A stretch of 64,000 nucleotides of DNA from assembly GCF_051020765.1 (NCBI RefSeq), contig NC_134933.1, positions 14,357,461-14,421,460 of the forward strand, in the 5' to 3' direction. Both the position numbers and the translations under genes were made by a program. Under the pieces are notes generated by a model that was not told the DNA's origin, made no database searches, and saw only the letters and a program-made list of their open reading frames with translations. This DNA is from Lasioglossum baleicum (lineage: Eukaryota; Arthropoda; Insecta; Hymenoptera; Halictidae). This document shows, piece by piece, positions 35,021 to 46,984 of the stretch; the first letter of the stretch is position 1, and every line of letters starts with the position of its first letter.

Positions 35021-36929
35021 TTTTTAACTATAATTTTGCTGACGGATAATCATGAATTTTCATATTTCGGGTTTCCGCTAGATTTTCGGAGCCGCGACCC
35101 CACTGTGGGACGCAGCGATCGTAAGACTGAACAGCATGTTGTTTCGGAAATTTCCTTACAGTGGTGGCCGAAGTTCCCGGCAAAGTATATGACAAGAAGT
35201 GCACGGTTCGCGGAAAGTGGGTCGAGAGGAACGCGGCGCGGCGTCCGCGTTCGGCTGTCGCTAATTGAGCGAACGCAGCCGGCTGGGGCAACAGCGACCA
35301 CTAATTCGATCTACTAATCGTGCCGCGTTTAACGTTGATCCGTTTACCAGAAAAGGGAGTGAAAGAGATACAGCGAGACAAAGAGAGAAAACTGATACCG
35401 GATCTCGCGACGCGGCGATTTTTCGTTCGCCGTTCCCCGCGAAGTTCTCGACCGAGACGAAGTTATAAATTCGCCCCTCGGGAAAACAACTGGCAACAAC
35501 TCTGGTGCACGAGCAAGCAAGCAAGCAAGCAAGCAACCAACCAACCCTGCCGCGTCATCCTCATCCTCCGAAACTCGGCCCGGTTACCACGAACCTGGGA
35601 GAGTTCGTAAATGCATCCATGCACACGTATTTTATGGCCAGCTTTCTCGGTTTCCCGTCTCTCTCTATCCCGTTTATTTCTCTTCGATCTCCTCTCCCCG
35701 CCCGCCCCCTTTCTCTCTCTCTCTCTCTCGCGTTCGTTTTCTCTCTTTCCATTGAAACTCACCGATACCACCACCGTTATCAGGAATAATAGGAGAGAGA
35801 GCGTGGCTGAGCGTCGTACACACCGGGATATTTTCGCAGGATGGATTCTTTTTGAAAATACTTAAAACTTCGGCGATTTGTCGTCCGTGCTCGAGTCGAA
35901 CTCGATAAAGCGCTAGGATCCATCGCGTCGTGTTACCCGACGACGAGACGTTAGAAAAAGAGCAACGCGAGGAAGGAAACGAAATGGCCAATCGATGCAG
36001 AGCCCCGTGTCGTAGCCGAGGAGATAAAGAAAAAGATGCTGCAGACGGAGAGGACCGGCGAATTCCATAAGACAGAGGGAGAGACACGGTGTGAGAGTGA
36101 AACGGCCGATACGAGGAAAAGGAAGAACAAGCTGAATCATTCGCGAAATGAGATAGACGGAAGAGGTATATCCAAGGAGGTGGAGGGGGAAGAAGCCGAA
36201 GGAGAGAAAGAGATCAGGAGAGAGTCCGTGGAAGAACTTAATCACATAAAATCCTTAAAGTTCGCCCCGGTGCGACGCGATGCACTTTGATCGCAGAATT
36301 TATGTCCGGGGTGCAATGTACCACCATTATATTCGGTGCTCGTCGGTGCGTGCCGTGGAAAAATTCATCGTGGAGACGCGGAGGCGGATTCGGTTTCCCC
36401 ATTGATCGGCACACGGTACGTGGGGACACGAAAAGAGAGTTGTTTCCTCTCTCTCCGTGTTCGTCATAAGAAAATATTATTCTTCTGAGAAAAAGCCGGT
36501 GCCACCGCGAGCCGAGGATTCCAGGCGAGCGTGGCCACCGTACACGAGGATTTCGAGTAGATTTTCTGCAAGCCTAAACGGCAGGGTCACTAAACTCCGT
36601 GACTTCAAAAACAGCGTTGCACGGGCACGGTAGAACCTCGATACTTGCACGTGAGTCTCGTCTGTTGCGTTTCGTCGACACGAGGTAGGGTCAACTGCAC
36701 GCGATAGCGAGAGAATAGCAGTAGCGACATACATAGTAGGAGTGGGGGACTTCGTACATTTGATTGGTTACCTCGATACTTGCAGGCTCTTTCAGCCCGT
36801 TTCGTGCAACTACCGAGGTTTTACTTCTCGAGGCTGTTTTTTCCACCAATTATTAGGAATTTTCCTCGGGGAAGATCTATTGAACTTTCTGTTACAAGAT
36901 TTTGCACTACTGTGGGTATTTGAAGAACA
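35021..36929. other. GC-rich block with simple-sequence tracts, no gene recognised
   Basis: The block contains a (GCAA)n/(CCAA)n microsatellite, a C/T tract at 35640-35760 and a long A/G-rich stretch at 35950-36240. Many long frames overlap in both strands (137 codons minus at 35674-36087; 110 codons minus at 35913-36245). Their lysine/arginine/glutamate- or serine/leucine-rich content follows from the purine or pyrimidine bias. GTAGAACCTCGATACTTGCA at about 36630 and TTACCTCGATACTTGCAGG at 36768 look like related copies of a pogo-type end. Confidence 0.5.
35512..35546 (+). repeat. (GCAA)n-(CCAA)n microsatellite
   Basis: Six GCAA units pass into three CCAA units, a clean compound microsatellite likely to be length-polymorphic. 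Confidence 0.9.
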
Positions 36930-37124
36930 TACACCCGTTCCTCAATTTCCGCGGCACTTTTTTACGCGAGTATTTACCTCAATTTACGAAAGGAAGGAAA
37001 ACATTAGGAATAGTGTGGCCTCTGGAACCTTATCAAGCTTACCGATTCAATTTACACGTTTTTTTATTCGCGTAAGTCGAATCCACGTGGAACGGATATT
37101 CGCGTAAATTGAGGGACGGGTGTA
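36930..37124. mobile_element. 195-bp Tigger/pogo-like inverted-repeat element
   Basis: The left end TACACCCGTTCCTCAATTTC and the inverted right end TACACCCGTCCCTCAATTTA match with few differences, and the arms continue through CGCGAGTATTT-like sequence. The terminal TA on each side fits a TA target duplication. The CCTCAATTTACGCG pattern resembles Tigger/pogo-type ends (inference). The 121-codon frame at 36742-37107 runs through it and is not a gene. Confidence 0.65.
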
Positions 37125-37659
37125 AGTAATTTTTTTCAAGTAAAAATAATAAAAATTACACGAGTTACATATTGTGTTTTATATGTGTGTACTCTGAAAA
37201 ACATTTGTTAATACACACATTCGGTTACTAGATTTTGAGTTGGTATAGATCAGACAGGAAGGGTCCGTGGCATTCAGGGGGGATTGCAATAGTGAACGAT
37301 CGAAGCGTGCCCGAGAATCGGTTAGGCGTCTCCGGGGTTCGATAGCACGTAGATACGTATAACGTTCGTCGAAAGGAGTGATTGCAGCGACTTTTTCTGG
37401 TCCGCAGCTAAAGTCAGCAAAGACAATGAAAACATCTCGGTAAATCAGGGGAAAAGACCGGTAAGGAGATTAGTAGAGCTTACAAGGCATTACGATGGGA
37501 CGAGGCGGAAAGAGGCAGACTACAGTCATCTCAACTTGGAAGCTGGCTGACCTCGCTTTGTCTTTTTTCTTCTTGCCTGCTCTTCGTCGTTGTATTTGCC
37601 ACTTCCTCTTTCGCTTTCTTTTTCCTCCACCTACCGCGTCTCGCTCTTTACTCTAGCGA

Positions 37660-37698
<39 letters not shown>

Positions 37699-38330
37699 TC
37701 TGTCTCCCTTTTCCTCTTTCCATCTCTCTTACTCTTTCTCTGTTACTCTAAGAAGCTGCTCGCGCGGAGTTAACCACCCATGAAGCGGCACAATATATCT
37801 CGGAGATAATTCGCTTGTTAGAGTCGTACGCCTTTACATTAATCCATCTGCTCGCAGTCTTTCTTGTAACCGCCTCTTTTGCACATGAGCACGACTGGGG
37901 AACCAGGGTCCTTTGCGGCGTCGCACACTCGCCGCCGCGAAAAATTACCGTCTCAATTTAGCCGCCACCGGGGGCTACATCTATTCCGCTCTCTGCCTTT
38001 CCGCGACTTCTTTCCCGTAATTTTATGGAACGCTCCAGTGATGTAATAATACGATTTCGGTGCACGCTCCACTTAAACAAGCTCCTCCGCCGCGCCGCGC
38101 TCCACGCGTAAATTATACACTTGTTTTGGAGGACTCGCGAACTGTTATGTCCCTACTAAAGTCGATGCACTTCGCCGGGGGGGCATTTAAAACGAAATTA
38201 ACCGACTTGCGAACTTCTTGCTGCGGCCACCGGCGAATTGGCTCGCGATCGTCCGCAGAACTAATATTTTCAATTCCGTGCTGGATCATTAAGATTCCTG
38301 TGTAACTGGTCCAAAAGTTTTTTTAAAATG
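37125..38330. other. Unannotated stretch with long pyrimidine tract
   Basis: Contains the C/T tract listed separately. The 81-codon frame at 38060-38305 is unrecognised. Confidence 0.5.
37556..37750 (+). repeat. Polypyrimidine tract with (TTC)n core
   Basis: Nearly 200 bases with very few purines on the plus strand, including a (TTC)n core at about 37661-37700. Such mirror-like tracts can form triplex DNA. Similar but shorter C/T tracts are at about 17.9, 27.2, 32.7, 35.7, 39.0, 41.4 and 45.9 kb. Confidence 0.8.
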
Positions 38331-39619
38331 CATAAAACCTTAGAAAATACTCTCCCAAAATTTCATACCGGAATTGATTGGAAGGAAGTTACGAGACGAT
38401 CGTAGGAGAACGATGCTTCAGTCTTCTGAAAATTGTATTTTTCAAATTGACCATGTTCAACCAACGCTTATTTTGTGTTCCTCACACATTTCTTTTCATT
38501 TATAATATTTTTCAATTCACCTGAAAAGTTCAAACAATTTGTGCTCCTCAAATACCCATAAACATGTGTGCAAAAATTCTAATAGAAAAAGTTGAGTAGA
38601 GCTGTTACAGGATAGAAGAACTGTTCTTCCGATGAAACAGAGTAATTCGGAAAAACATGGTGAAAAACATTTTTGGAAACTGCATAATCGTTCTCTCTCG
38701 AGTGGAGCAATAATCAGGAGGGTATTCTGAAAACTGGCCGAATTTTTCGACCGTAAAGCGAGGCCGTAAATGGCTCGTTAGCTGGTTTTCCCGGTATCGT
38801 CGAATTCAAAGAGCGACGAGATTTCGTGGCTGTTACGGTGAATACCTCCGTGGTCGAAAGGAAGATACGTTTCAAGGCCCTAAGGTAACTCGGAACGGTG
38901 TGCAACGCACTTGTCGTGATGTCGATGCAGCCGATACCACGGTCCGCCTGTCACTCGGCCTCGATTGATCGGTTCTCGCTTTGCGTTTCGATCTCTCTTC
39001 CTTCTCCCTTTTGTCTCTCCGTCCGTCTCCGTCCGTCTATCCGTCCCGTTCTTCCGACGTTCTATCTTTCGTAACAGTCCGTTCACTCGGCGTCTTCATC
39101 GTGCTCGGTGGTGTACCCCCCTTTATCGTCTGGTTTCGCTTGCGCTCCGCGTCTCTCGCTCTCGTCGATTCACTAATTTGATATACGAAAAGCGGCCTAA
39201 CTTCGGAACGATCAATTTCAGTTCAACAATATAATTATACACCCTGAACGCACGATGTAACATCCGATGGAAACCGTAACGGTGTCCACCTTCTCCACGC
39301 GACACTCTGAAAATGTTGTAATGTTTTAATTATGCCGCTCAGTTGTCGCCATGGGAATATCTCCGCGTATCCAGGCCCCATCAGACATTATGGCAAGATA
39401 TATGGGCTGTCGTCGAGTGCGACGATGGAAATTAATCTACTTCCGAAGGTAATACTGTAATGTCTCGATACATGTGAATATTTCAAATTTTAAATGTCGT
39501 TCACATCGTGTATGGACAATAATCTTCGATCCATTGTCTCTGATATTTAAATAGAGATATTCAATGATAAAACTCTTTTTTGTTGCTAAGGAATTTCGTG
39601 CCGGAACTTTTACCAATAT
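38331..39619. other. Unannotated stretch, no gene seen
   Basis: AT-rich to about 38700, GC-richer with a CCGTCTCCGTCCGTC-type tract near 39020, then AT-rich again. Unrecognised short frames only. Confidence 0.5.
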
Positions 39620-39629
39620 ATTCGCGATG

Positions 39630-39870
39630 CTTTTCTGATTAAAACGACACCAAACACGACCCCATTTGGATCCCAGTTGCCCGTTTAATACACGATATAG
39701 TAGAGCCTCTCATATCCGAACTAATCAGAGAAAAGAGAAAACTGTTTTAAATCGATCGCTTCAGATGCTGTCCACTATTTACATGACGTATTCGAACAAT
39801 GAACAATTCGGATATCATCGATTCGGATAATCGAGGTTCGACTCAAACTGTATCGTGTTTGGTCTCGTTT
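39630..39870. mobile_element. Pogo-like repeat (family C) with paired ends
   Basis: GTAGAGCCTCTCATATCCGA at about 39702 and, inverted, GTCGAACCTCGATTATCCGA ending at about 39842 are paired ends. Outside them, TTCTGATTAAAACGACACCA (39636) and the inverted CGATTGAAACGAGACCAAAC also pair, so the whole segment is a larger inverted repeat. The AGTAGAACCTCGATTATCCG motif is like pogo-type ends (inference). Relatives are at 58.4 and 63.8 kb. Confidence 0.55.
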
Positions 39871-40735
39871 CAATCGGCAACACATGACGAGTATGTCAGT
39901 AAATGAATCAAATATGTCTTCGTTTTCGGCAAGCTTTTAAACTATGATGTTTCAAATTAGTTGTGGTTAGCCTATTACTCAACGGAAGCCTGTTTTCTCG
40001 GCGAACAATGCGAGCTCGAGTTCAGCACTTAATAAACAATCGTTACACCGCAACATTACCGCGACGTCGACCGCCGCAACAATACAATTGATTCGAGAAT
40101 GACCTGAAGCCAGTGTTATGCTATCAATAAACGTGGCAGCCATGCACCTGCACACACTGGCTGGCAACGGTAGCTGGTGTGCGCTAGCAAAACGCGTGGG
40201 AGGTTAGGTGCGACAACGCGTCCAGATTATCGGGTATTACAGTATGTTAACACCGTGAGAGAACCGTACAGTCACAACGAAGAGAGTAGAAACAGTTTAT
40301 GGCTGTGAGAGTCGGGGAGTAAGCGCCAGGATAATGTCCACGATCACGCTCCGCATCATGGCGCCGATACATCGACACTATGCTTTTATCTAGCGATTTG
40401 TGGTGGTGCAATAAAATCCTCCGGACAATGCATAATTAGGCTGTGTTATTCCACGGGCAATCAACGTTCAAATCAACCATCCTACAAAAGCGTACTGACG
40501 ACAGCTCTGGAAAAATCAATGTACCATAAACAATACATTTTTAAATGATTTAACTGTATACAGAAAATCTGCAGTCTACTTATCTATTTTATTAGCAGCA
40601 TTTTATTTGTTAGTAGCATAGTAGTCGTAGTAGTAGTCAGTTGGCGTGTAAAATTATTTGAAGTCAACAAACGTATAAGTTTCACGAAGTTTTTAAGACT
40701 TAAGAATTCTTTTCAGACATTTTGAAGTTGATTGT
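39871..40735. other. Unannotated stretch, no gene seen
   Basis: Nothing recognisable. A family A-like 3' end (AAATCTGCAGTCTAC) is at about 40564-40579. Confidence 0.5.
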
Positions 40736-41108
40736 CTAATTGTATAGTCAAAAATTTCGTAGTTTTAAATGGTCCAGACTCCTCCTAACAAATTGCCAAA
40801 AATGATCTTCTTGCAATTTGATGTGGAGCTGCCCTGAAAGGTGGCCATTGAGGTGGCAAATATTAATGGCACTCGTGACAGAATTTTCAAGTTGATCGTG
40901 GAAAATCAAGATAATATTGCAGACGAGAATGTCTATAAATTTGAGAAAAATTTGTTTATAATACCGGATCATGTCTGATTGTATAGTGAAAAAGTTTGTA
41001 GCTTTAAACCAGGCTCCTCCTAAGAAATGGCCAAAAATGATCTACTTGCAATTTGATGTGGAGCTGCCCTTAAGAGGTGGCCAATGAGGTGGCAATATTA
41101 AAGGCCCC
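40736..41108 (+). repeat. Tandem duplication, ~239-bp period, two copies
   Basis: The blocks GATTGTATAGT, GTAGNTTTAAA, CTCCTCCTAA, CCAAAAATGATCT, CTTGCAATTTGATGTGGAGC and GGTGGCCA occur at about 40736-40865 and again at about 40975-41095 with modest divergence. The sequence between the shared parts is present once. Confidence 0.75.
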
Positions 41109-41780
41109 AGATAATAAAATGATCAGAAAGTTACTCGGTGAACACGGTCGACGGTGAAACACTTAGGAGAGGTCCTCGGTTCGTGAAGTGTATCGACACC
41201 GGCCAATCAGACCAGCCAGAACGGAACAAGCTGCCACCAGCCTTGCCAAGGCAACTTCCATAATCTGATTGAAGTTGCTCGATGGCTAATGAGCAACGTC
41301 CTCGCATTCCATTCTCACCTTTTTCTCGCCCCCTTACGCGTGCCATTACACGTACACGCGTTTCGAACGTTTTCGAAGCAGATTCAACCCTTCCTCGCTG
41401 CCTTCTCCACCTCCTCCTATTCCTCTTCTTCTTCTTCTCCTTCCATCTTTTTTTATTATGCTGCGACGAGCACAGGCCGATCCGTGTCGTCAACGTTGCG
41501 ATACGAGTACACGCGTGTACCAACAAAACGGACTGCGAATATCAGAGAGCCACGGCTTGTACGCACTCTCTCGAAAGATGAAAGATTGCCAAGTTATTCG
41601 TGTTACGAGAAAAACGAAGACGCTGTTCACACGTTTCGACTTGTACTGGCCCTGGCCCTTGAATTAGGACCACTGGACCCTTTCGGTATTTCTCGACGCT
41701 GTTACAATTGTTAATACCTTTCGAGGCTTATCGGTAAGCTGCAACTTCCATGAAAGGCCATTTCATATTCTCTTTGTACA
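41109..41780. other. GC-richer block, no gene recognised
   Basis: Overlapping frames (131 codons minus, 141 and 99 codons plus) cover a C/T tract at 41390-41455 that accounts for their serine/phenylalanine or lysine/arginine runs. Not supported as coding. Confidence 0.5.
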
Positions 41781-42160
41781 ATAGAACCTCGACTATAAGA
41801 AACTTAATCCATATATAACATGATGTATTGTGCACGTCAATAGAGACCCAAACGAACATTACTCTGTTTTGAATGGGCTACAAATTACAGTATTCAAAAT
41901 TCTCAAAAAAATAAAGGCAATATAATGACTTTTTTTGATATCTTTTGATTTTTACTTTAAAAATGTGACAATGGAGTAAAACACAATTTTAACGGTCCCA
42001 AGCTTAGATTTATGACAAAAATACAGTGAAAATACTCGGAGAGATTATAAAAATTCTGTTGTGTTATTTTCAGCTCACTAAAATTATTCAACAAAGAAAT
42101 AAATGTATATATAGCTGCTGTATCTTGCAATTGATGCAGACAATTTTGGTTTTGCATGAA
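41781..42160. other. AT-rich stretch with repeat-derived pieces
   Basis: AATAGAACCTCGACTATAAG at 41781 resembles the family C end. TTGTGTTATTTTCAGCTCAC at about 42058 resembles TTGTGTTATTCCCAACTCAC at 14645, indicating a shared unnamed repeat. Confidence 0.4.
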
Positions 42161-42182
42161 GCTCCGCAGTCTAGTCATTAAC
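42160..42182 (+). mobile_element. Family A, isolated 3' terminus
   Basis: GAAGCTCCGCAGTCTAGTCA matches the right-end motif. The bases just upstream (TTTTGGTTTTGCAT) look like a degraded TTTTGTCATAAATGCAT. Confidence 0.5.
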
Positions 42183-42841
42183 AACGTGAACCGATCTACC
42201 AAATTTTTCCACCCAGAATTCCCGTTTGCCTTCCCGCAAGATGTTCCAAGTATAACTTGGTAATCTACATTGAAGTGCGAGAAGCACGCGACCGTTTCCT
42301 AGTGGTCCACCGGTTTACCTAGGACTAAAGGCGACATAATTTGCATCCGGCCGTCGTTGCCGGGCTTAAACGAATCTCGAGTGAAATGGCCTAACGATAT
42401 TAAACCTGTCTGTCAACAGGGCTGTCGAGATACGATCGCGGCCGAGGGTCGTAAACGACTGTGGCGCACCTTTGTAACTTGACCAACATCGAACACGGTC
42501 TCTCGTCGATTTGTTTTACGAGCCATTTTGCCATATTTCGCGCCCTCATCGTTCTCTCGTCATCTCGTAATCGCCGTCATCATCATTATCGTCGTGATCT
42601 TACGTCCTCCACTCGGGACTCCTTTTCCTCGGCGCGACCTCTTTGGAGGTTGGCTGGCGATCACAGGCTGCATCCTCTTCCGAATCTCGATTCGCAGCGG
42701 GTTGAAGTATTTCCACCATGATCTCGAAAGTCCATGCTTTTAGAATAAATACGTCTGATTTTTATTCATGAAAATGCCACATTATCTAAGAATTCAAAAA
42801 CCAAACATTTACATGATTTTTGTTGGTGGTTTTTTATTATT
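42183..42841. other. Unannotated stretch, no gene seen
   Basis: GC-richer at 42300-42700, with 71- and 86-codon frames that are unrecognised. Confidence 0.5.
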
Positions 42842-43425
42842 GGTATGATATTTAAAATCATAGAAGATCCAATGACGCGATTATTTTATGGACATAAATC
42901 TTTAAGTACATTCAAAGTTACGTCGAATTAAAAAGTTCTAATTGGATGGACAGTGTGACGCACAATGTATTGGGTTAACAAATAAGTTCGTTCGGTTTTT
43001 TAGAGTGGAATAAATCACAAAAACCGAACGAACTTATTTGCCAACCCAATAGATTTTCGACGTTTGACAAGGATCAAACATTAATACGATTTATTATTGT
43101 GGTATGATATTTAAAATCATAGAAGATCCAATGACGCGATTATTTTATGAAAATAAATCTTTAAGTACATTCAAAGTTACGTCGAATTAAAAAGTTCTTA
43201 TTTGATGGACAGTGTTACGCACAATGTAGATTTTCGAAGCTTGACAAGGATCAAAACATTAATATGATTTTTTATTGTGGTATGATATTTAAAATCATAG
43301 AAGATCCAATGACGCGTTATTTTATGAAAATAAATCTAAGTACATTCAAAGTTACGTCGAATTAAAAAGTTCTAATTTGATAGACAGTGTTACGCACAAT
43401 GTAGATTTTCGACGCTTGACAAGGC
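42842..43425 (+). repeat. Tandem array, 178-bp unit, three copies
   Basis: Units start with GGTATGATATTTAAAATCAT at 42842, 43101 and 43279. The second-to-third period is 178. The first-to-second distance is 259, which falls to 177 after removing the 80-bp insert plus its duplicated TA. The third copy is partial and ends near 43425. The copies are nearly identical, so amplification is recent. Confidence 0.9.
42970..43049. mobile_element. 80-bp mariner-derived miniature element
   Basis: The ends TTGGGTTAACAAATAAGTTC and the inverted TTGGGTTGGCAAATAAGTTC extend into GTTCGGTTTTT, giving arms of about 32 bases around a 16-base spacer. TA flanks both sides (42968-42969, 43050-43051). The two neighbouring repeat units have a single TA at exactly this position (AATGTAGATTTT), proving the insertion and the TA duplication. 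TTGGGTTGGCAA-type ends are typical of mariner elements of insects. There is no coding capacity. Confidence 0.9.
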
Positions 43426-45740
43426 CTCGAATGAGAGAACGATAATAACTGTAATGTTTCTTTATTGCCGCTCGCAAGTAATGTTTATTGTAACGAGAAC
43501 GACGGATCTCCATAACCGCGTGGTGTAATGGAACTGGGTGCAGACTCACTCGATCATTTCGGCACTGTTTCGTAGCTCTAGTCTCCTTTACGTATTACCA
43601 AGTAGATAATAACTGCGACGCCTCGGTATTATAACGTCACGAGGTAATAGCTTCCTGTATCATTTAATAACGATGCTAATTACGCGAAGAATCCTTATCC
43701 TTTTACGCTGCTTTCGAAGTCTCTTTCCAAAAATGAGCACAACAATTATTTACAGTTCCTTACCATATAAAGATAGAGTCGTTGTTGATTCCACGAATTG
43801 AAATTCGCTTGGTTTATTTCTTACTGTAAAATCAAAGTAATTCGTTCAATGAAATAAAAATTGGAAAATCGAATTGTGTCGGAAAATTTGATTCTCCTGT
43901 GACCACTATGGTGTGTGTATCAATATAAAAGTGAAATATAATAACCATCAGGTTCAAAGCATTAATAAATAAATATTTTCTATCCCTTCTAGGTAGTTAA
44001 AAAGACAAGCATGCTTTAGACAGGATAACCAATTAAGTGAAGACGAGGAGTGGTACAATAACGGGTCGCATAAAGTTAAAGCGGTGAAAAGAGTGGAAAA
44101 GTTAGGACCGGAAGCTGATAAGTCTCCATAACGGCGGCAAATTTGATTGTTCTGTGCTAGTTCGTTTAACTACCAGCGGACCGGTCGCTAACTATCGCCG
44201 AGGGAAGCACGAAGGATCAATATTTGCGTGGATGCCGAACGATTTGTAACAATTACGAGCTGATCTGCGAGAGCAGATAGTAGCGTGTGGTATGGCAATA
44301 ACCCTATGTCATTCCGAGCCTCAGACACGAGCTTGTCGAGTAACATGTTGTAGGAGAGCAAAGCCTCGGAAACGTTTGGTGTCCGGTAATCGTGTTAGCG
44401 TGTAACGGTGCCACCCCATTCTCATCCCTCCTATCGCTATATCCTCCGTTAAAGCCACGTACACCGTTCGCTGGCCTACCCATGGTGATCATCGAAACAC
44501 TTTCCGTTCACCGATATTTTCTAATCAACCCCACGACAGAATTACAACCTGGACACGCGTTCTGCAAATCTTCAGAAATGTGCGAAACGCCGCATACGTG
44601 ACTGGATCGTTTCTCTTTAATCTACGGACGGTCCTCCTAAGAAGGTACTACAAGATGATGGTGAATATTTCGAAATATAATCTTGTATACTTCATGAATA
44701 AAAGCTAAGAAAGGCACAGAATTTATTCGAACACATTTTTATCGAACCCAAGAAGAAAATTAACGACGATCTGAAAGAAGAGGAACATTCTTATGTAAAA
44801 ATCTACGTTACGACTGGCATGAAATCGTCAAAAGCACTGGCTGTCCGAGGATTGTGTTCGACGAATAACTGATTGGACTGGCAGAAAATAAAATCGTCGA
44901 AACTGTGTTTAATTGTCAGTGGAAACTGCGACTCGTTAACAAGAGAAGGAGCGAACGAGGAAGTAAGAAAGTCGGCCGACACCAAAAATAATGCGAGAGG
45001 AGGTGTAGCAGCGCGACGGCAAGTAAGGGAAAGAAATGTTAACGAAATTGATTCGTGTATTTCACCGTCGGGTTTTCTGTCGATCGGAATGCACGATAGG
45101 CAGCAAAACTGGTCGCACGCCTCCTCGGCACCTTTCGCAATCCTGTCGATCGTTTGCCTTTAATTCGATTCGGGGAAGAGCCGGTATGGGCTTGCACGCG
45201 TTTAACATCGACGCTCGCAGGTTTTTCATCGCGGCGACAATTTTATTAGTAATCTCGCGATAGACATCTGCGAAATTTCAGGCCTCCTTTTATGTTGCCA
45301 TCTCCGCTCTGTCTCTCTCCGAGTCCTTTTAAGTGGAGACGCACTCGTGCTCCAGGCGCCATGGCGCATAGTGGGTCACATGAGGCAGGAAAATTAATTT
45401 CTTCAAGTTAAATACCTACATATATTTTGTTCATTACATTTCCATGATTGGTGGAACTGTTTTTAATCATCAGGAAATTTTCAATGAATTTTTCAATTCA
45501 ATGCAAACAATTTACGAAATAGTGGTATTTTAATATTGTACTGTTATGTAGGCAGACATGAGTATATTTTGTTCCCACCACACTCTAAATCAACTGACAA
45601 GATTAAATTTCCTTAGGGTAGAACACCCTCTGTAAGGGTAGTTTCTCATTCTGGTGAAGGAAATAATACCAGAACGATCCTCTGAGGGTCCCACAAACGT
45701 CCCGCTTATAATAAATAGCGTATAAACAACAGCAGTATGA
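43426..45740. other. Unannotated stretch, no gene seen
   Basis: Mixed composition. Short frames at 44304-44601 and 44803-45263 are unrecognised, including a 96-codon plus-strand frame at 44873-45163. No repeats were found apart from scattered TTAA sites. Confidence 0.5.
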
Positions 45741-46300
45741 ATATAGTCCATGTTTTCACCGTTTCGCATAACTGAGCGGCGCCGATTGTCGGCGAAACTC
45801 TCGCGAATACAGTGAAACACGAAACGTATGCAATCCTAAAATAATACTGCACCCATCTTGGAGCCCCTCCGTCTCTCCCTTGCGTTTCGTATTCCCTCCC
45901 GTTTGCTGTTTTTTCGCCTGCTTATATGTTAGCTTCCTTTTGGCATGATGCGTACCTTCACCCTCGTCATATTCAACCGCGAGTTCCTCCTCTTGTCCGA
46001 GAGACTCTCCTCGTAGAGCTTGAAACATAAGACAATGTAATGAGCTGGTCATTTGCCGGGAAGATCCTTTGATCTCACGGGGCTCAGCTGAGGTTACCTT
46101 TCTCCCCTTCTCGCTGAACACCTTTTCCCCGAATCTCTTTCGAAGTACGCCGTCGTCCGAAGGATTTAATCACTTCGCCCATCCCCGTGATCCTCGACAT
46201 TTTTTCCATTAGCACGCTGGGAAAACTCGGGGTGAACTTATTCCCTTAAAACAATCAACCCTGGCATTAAATAGTCGACCGTTATGGCAAATATGATGCG
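45741..46300. other. Unannotated GC-richer stretch
   Basis: A 121-codon minus-strand frame at 45756-46121 is lysine/glutamate-rich because the plus strand is pyrimidine-rich here. No motif was recognised. Confidence 0.5.
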
Positions 46301-46306
46301 CAGATA

Positions 46307-46506
46307 TGACAGCGGATCTTTACGCAAAATAAAAATGTTGTACCCGAATTGCAACACACTGGAGTGAGGTAGAAATTTATTTTCTTAGTTAATACGTTTA
46401 ATAGGTTGAACATAATTTAACATTATTTTTAAATTATTCTAATGTTTTCACTGTTTTAAATTACACCTTCTCATTTTCATCATAAATGCATAAAATCCGC
46501 TGTCTA
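46307..46506 (+). mobile_element. Family A, complete copy (~200 bp)
   Basis: The left end TGACAGCGGATCTTTACGCA, continuing AAATAAAAATG, is matched inverted by CATAAATGCATAAAATCCGC followed by TGTCTA. The interior has an ATTGCAACACACTGGAGTGA block and, near the right end, TTCACTGTTTTAAATTACAC, both shared with other copies. No coding capacity. The target duplication is unclear, so the superfamily is not assigned. Confidence 0.75.
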
Positions 46507-46709
46507 GATCTTACTATTCGAAATTCATTTGTAACGTGAGTATATTATTTTTTCTAAAAAGGTTTACGTCATTACTGGCACACAATGGTTTTCATCGAAG
46601 AATTTAGTACATTTTGTTGAAAAATCAATTTCCTCGTGCATCAATCAAAAATGAGATCATTGAAATTGAATTAAAATTGTAATGGGAACAAAGCTAGACA
46701 TTTTATATA

Positions 46710-46980
46710 CTGGGTGTCCTAGAAATGTTGTGCTTGAAGGAAGTAATACCTGAGGATATTTAGAGTAACTTTTCCCATTGCGAAAATGTTCCCCGCGGCA
46801 TCGTTAAGAATGAAAAGCCGGAATCCGTCCGCAGTAGCCGCGCTCTGATTGGTCCGTGGTTTTTCGTTAATAACTCCTTAACAAAGCCGAGGAGGACATT
46901 TTCGCAAGGGGAAGAAGTTACTTCGAATTATCTCAGAAATCATCCCTTTCAAGGAACTAGAACATTTTTGGGATATCCTG
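46710..46980. mobile_element. Family D element (271 bp) with CTGGGTGTCC ends
   Basis: TA (46708-46709) then CTGGGTGTCCTAGAAATGTT; the right end is AACATTTTTGGGATATCCTG then TA (46981-46982). The arms pair through TTGAAGGNANTNATNCCTGA and the TTCGCAA block. The right arm holds GCTCTGATTGGTCCGTG, including an ATTGG box. The left arm lacks the inverted CCAAT counterpart that the copy at 62.1 kb retains, so this copy has an internal deletion. Confidence 0.75.
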
Positions 46981-46984
46981 TATA

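Noticed and set aside
35561..36087. Arginine/glutamate-rich and serine-rich open frames near 35.6-36.1 kb
   Set aside because: They follow the C/T and A/G tracts of this block; the residue bias is a composition effect.
37247..37270. AGATCAGACAGGAAGGGTCC, partly like the ACAAGGGAAGGACCCC foldback end
   Set aside because: Similarity is short, with mismatches in the terminal bases, and there is no inverted partner nearby.
39236..39252. TATACACCCTGAACGCA, resembling an ACAGGGTG-type element end
   Set aside because: Only the first nine bases fit, with no TA-flanked partner within a plausible distance.
42842..43425. Three regularly spaced repeats considered as a CRISPR-like array
   Set aside because: Units are contiguous tandem copies with no unique spacers, and the DNA is clearly eukaryotic.
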